Shown: one piece after another, positions 6,089 to 7,454 of the stretch
Layout of the letters: every line of letters begins with the position of its first letter
How positions within the stretch are numbered: the stretch's first letter is position 1
From: Holophagae bacterium
Lineage (GTDB): Bacteria; Acidobacteriota; Thermoanaerobaculia; Thermoanaerobaculales; Sulfomarinibacteraceae
Length of the DNA stretch: 7,454 bases
Direction of reading: 5' to 3'
NCBI GenBank assembly: GCA_030637505.1
Contig: DAOWGJ010000220.1
Span: forward strand, 1-7,454
Notes under the pieces: generated by a model
What the model saw: only the letters and a program-made list of their open reading frames with translations
Told to the model about the DNA's origin: nothing
Databases searched by the model: none
Position numbers and translations under genes: made by a program

Positions 6089-7411
6089 TTATTCAGGGCC
6101 CGGGCGCGCCGGCGCGTCAGCCCCTTGATCTGCTGCCTCCGCTGGTGCCACGAATCGGCCGTAAAGTGCGAGGCCTACCGCCGCGATGGCGCCCATCAAC
6201 ATGACACCCGCAAAGAACGGCAGGGCGTTGGGTTCGCCTCCGGCAGCGTGGGGAATACGAATGTACCGCTCATAGAGCCACCCGGCCCAGGGCCCCGAAT
6301 AGAGGTTGCCGATGAAGATGGCGAAGAACGAATAGCCGAGGTAGACGGCCACCTGGTCCTTGGGAGCGATGGTGCCGCAATACTCGAAGAAGCGGGCTGA
6401 GCAGATCATCTCTCCCAGGGACCAGACCACGATGCCGAGCCCCACCACCAAAGCTGCCGGAGAAAGGGCCGGCAGGACCCACGCCAAGGTGGCCACTGTG
6501 GTGCCTATGAACATTGCTGAGATTGTGCGCCAGCGCCGTGTCAGGTAGGAGATCAGGGCCTGCAACAGCACGATCAGCAGAGCGTCGATGGAGATGAAGA
6601 CCTCAGGATTGAGCCAGTGCCCGAGATCCAGCACCGAGTTGATCGCCGCCTCGATGCCCGCGAGATCGGTGAAGGTCTCCACGTACAGGGGCATGAAACC
6701 GAAGAGCACGTTCATCATTCCCCAAAAGCCCGAGAAGATCACCAGCAGCAGCACAAAGCGCCAGTTGGCCAGCACCATGAGGATCTCGGCGAAGACCTGT
6801 TTGAGGGGCTTCCCCGAGGCGCGATCCTCGGCAGAAACCGGTTCGCGGAAAGCCACTGCGGCCTGCACCAACATCAGCACGCAAGCCGCAGCCGATACCC
6901 AGAACACATAGCGGAACTCGCTACGATTCCGCACCTGGGCGGCGATGACCGGACCGATCAGGCCGCCGGCGTTGATCATCATGTAGTACAAGCCGAAACC
7001 CACCGGGCGGGTTCTGCCCTCCACTGTTGTGCGGGTCACTGTTCCCGCGATCGTCGGCTTGATGATCGAGCCGCCCAAAGCGATCAACAACAACGCGACG
7101 CTCAACACACCAAAGCTCTTCGCCGTGCCGAGGATGAAATAACCGCAACTCAGGGTGGCGAAGGCGATCATTAGGGCCGGCTTGTAACCGAATCGATCGG
7201 CCAGTGCACCGGCCACCACCGGCAACAGGTACAGCAGGCCGGTGAACAGACCGTAGATCCATCCGAATTTATCCGCAGGGATGCCGAGCCTGTCGACGAT
7301 ATAAATGCCGAGCACCAGCACCATGCCGTAGTAGGCCAGGCGCTCGAAGAGCTCCATGACCACGGCCGAGTAGAGCGTGCCCGGGAGTTGTCTGACGAAC
7401 TTGAGTTCCAT
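6089..7411 (-). CDS. Proton-dependent oligopeptide transporter (POT/PTR2 family, MFS fold)
   Basis: This 440-residue inner-membrane protein probably imports di- and tripeptides with protons; the exact substrate is inferred from the family. The POT signature ExxERxxYYG is at residues 20-29 (Glu20, Glu23, Arg24, Tyr27, Tyr28). AGALADRFGYKPAL (about 68-80) matches the MFS/PTR2 loop. Lys118 in GGSIIKPTIAG is the conserved TM4 lysine. FGLYYMMINAGGLIGP (139-154) matches the PTR2 segment FYxxINxG. LNPEVFI near 267 matches the TM7 NP motif. Glu334 and Ser338 in SLGEMICSAR match the TM10 glutamate region. I count about 12 hydrophobic segments, so it is complete though slightly short for the family. 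The last 20 residues are a hydrophilic Ala/Pro/Asp tail. GTG at 7414 directly precedes ATG at 7411; ATG is preferred because it lies 6 nt from GGAGG. It could instead be a POT-like carrier for another solute, such as nitrate or amino-acid derivatives. Confidence 0.88.
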   Translation of the reverse strand: MELKFVRQLPGTLYSAVVMELFERLAYYGMVLVLGIYIVDRLGIPADKFGWIYGLFTGLLYLLPVVAGALADRFGYKPALMIAFATLSCGYFILGTAKSFGVLSVALLLIALGGSIIKPTIAGTVTRTTVEGRTRPVGFGLYYMMINAGGLIGPVIAAQVRNRSEFRYVFWVSAAACVLMLVQAAVAFREPVSAEDRASGKPLKQVFAEILMVLANWRFVLLLVIFSGFWGMMNVLFGFMPLYVETFTDLAGIEAAINSVLDLGHWLNPEVFISIDALLIVLLQALISYLTRRWRTISAMFIGTTVATLAWVLPALSPAALVVGLGIVVWSLGEMICSARFFEYCGTIAPKDQVAVYLGYSFFAIFIGNLYSGPWAGWLYERYIRIPHAAGGEPNALPFFAGVMLMGAIAAVGLALYGRFVAPAEAADQGADAPARPGPE

Positions 7412-7417
7412 CACCGC

Positions 7418-7422
7418 CCTCC
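7418..7422 (-). promoter_or_regulatory. Ribosome binding site GGAGG for the POT transporter
   Basis: GGAGG on the minus strand (CCTCC at 7418-7422) lies 6 nt before ATG at 7411 but only 3 nt before the adjacent GTG at 7414, which makes the ATG the likely start. Confidence 0.75.
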
Positions 7423-7432
7423 GCAGGCGCGG

Positions 7433-7438
7433 ATTGTA
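7433..7438 (-). promoter_or_regulatory. Possible -10 box TACAAT upstream of the POT transporter
   Basis: TACAAT on the minus strand matches the sigma70 -10 consensus at 5 of 6 bases and would give a leader of roughly 15 nt that includes the GGAGG site. The expected -35 position is just beyond the right edge, so the promoter cannot be confirmed. Confidence 0.35.
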
Positions 7439-7454
7439 CCGCGGACGAAGGAGG

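Noticed and set aside
6105..6116. GC-only perfect palindrome CGCGCCGGCGCG near the transporter's 3' end
   Set aside because: It lies in codons of the Ala/Pro/Arg tail, has no loop and no following T-run, and is expected from GC-rich coding sequence, so it is not called a terminator.

Overview
The window (about 60% GC by eye, bacterial) holds three protein genes: a minus-strand gene cut by the left edge, a 4.7-kb plus-strand gene filling the middle, and a minus-strand gene running almost to the right edge. The central protein pairs WD40-like/YCF48-like propeller blades with a module of the type P-A-x-(x)n-W-x-S-x-(x)n-HNPH. From memory, such secreted proteins are common in Acidobacteriota (Thermoanaerobaculia/Holophagae-like lineages). 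That taxonomic placement is an inference of moderate to low confidence; there is no rRNA or other marker here.

Left region (1-1211, minus): the first 403 codons of a class I pyridine nucleotide-disulfide oxidoreductase, confidently glutathione reductase (gor). The FAD motif, redox-active CxxxxC, NADPH-binding arginines and second FAD motif are all present. The C-terminal interface domain with the catalytic histidine lies outside the window.

The 158-bp divergent spacer (1212-1369) has unexpected structure. A 22-bp imperfect inverted repeat (1220-1241 / 1268-1289) encloses a second small dyad (1242-1255). Three of its four mismatches become G-U wobbles if the minus strand is transcribed. This points to an RNA hairpin in the gor leader and is the most interesting non-coding signal here.

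Centre (1370-6061, plus): a 1563-residue secreted protein with a signal peptide and two successive propeller + HNPH-module units. The first unit carries 14 blade-like repeats, a PKD domain and an Ig/Fn3-like stretch before its HNPH module. The second carries 7 blade-like repeats and then its HNPH module. The total of 21 blades suggests three seven-bladed propellers. No enzymatic motif or anchor is visible, and the function is unknown; extracellular binding or adhesion is a guess.

Right region (6089-7411, minus): a 440-residue proton-dependent oligopeptide transporter (POT/PTR2, SLC15-like, within MFS) with the family ExxER, TM4-Lys and TM10-Glu signatures. It converges on the large gene across a 27-bp gap with no convincing terminator. 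The three genes do not form an operon and nothing in the layout requires them to act together. No mobile element, CRISPR array, tRNA or rRNA was seen.
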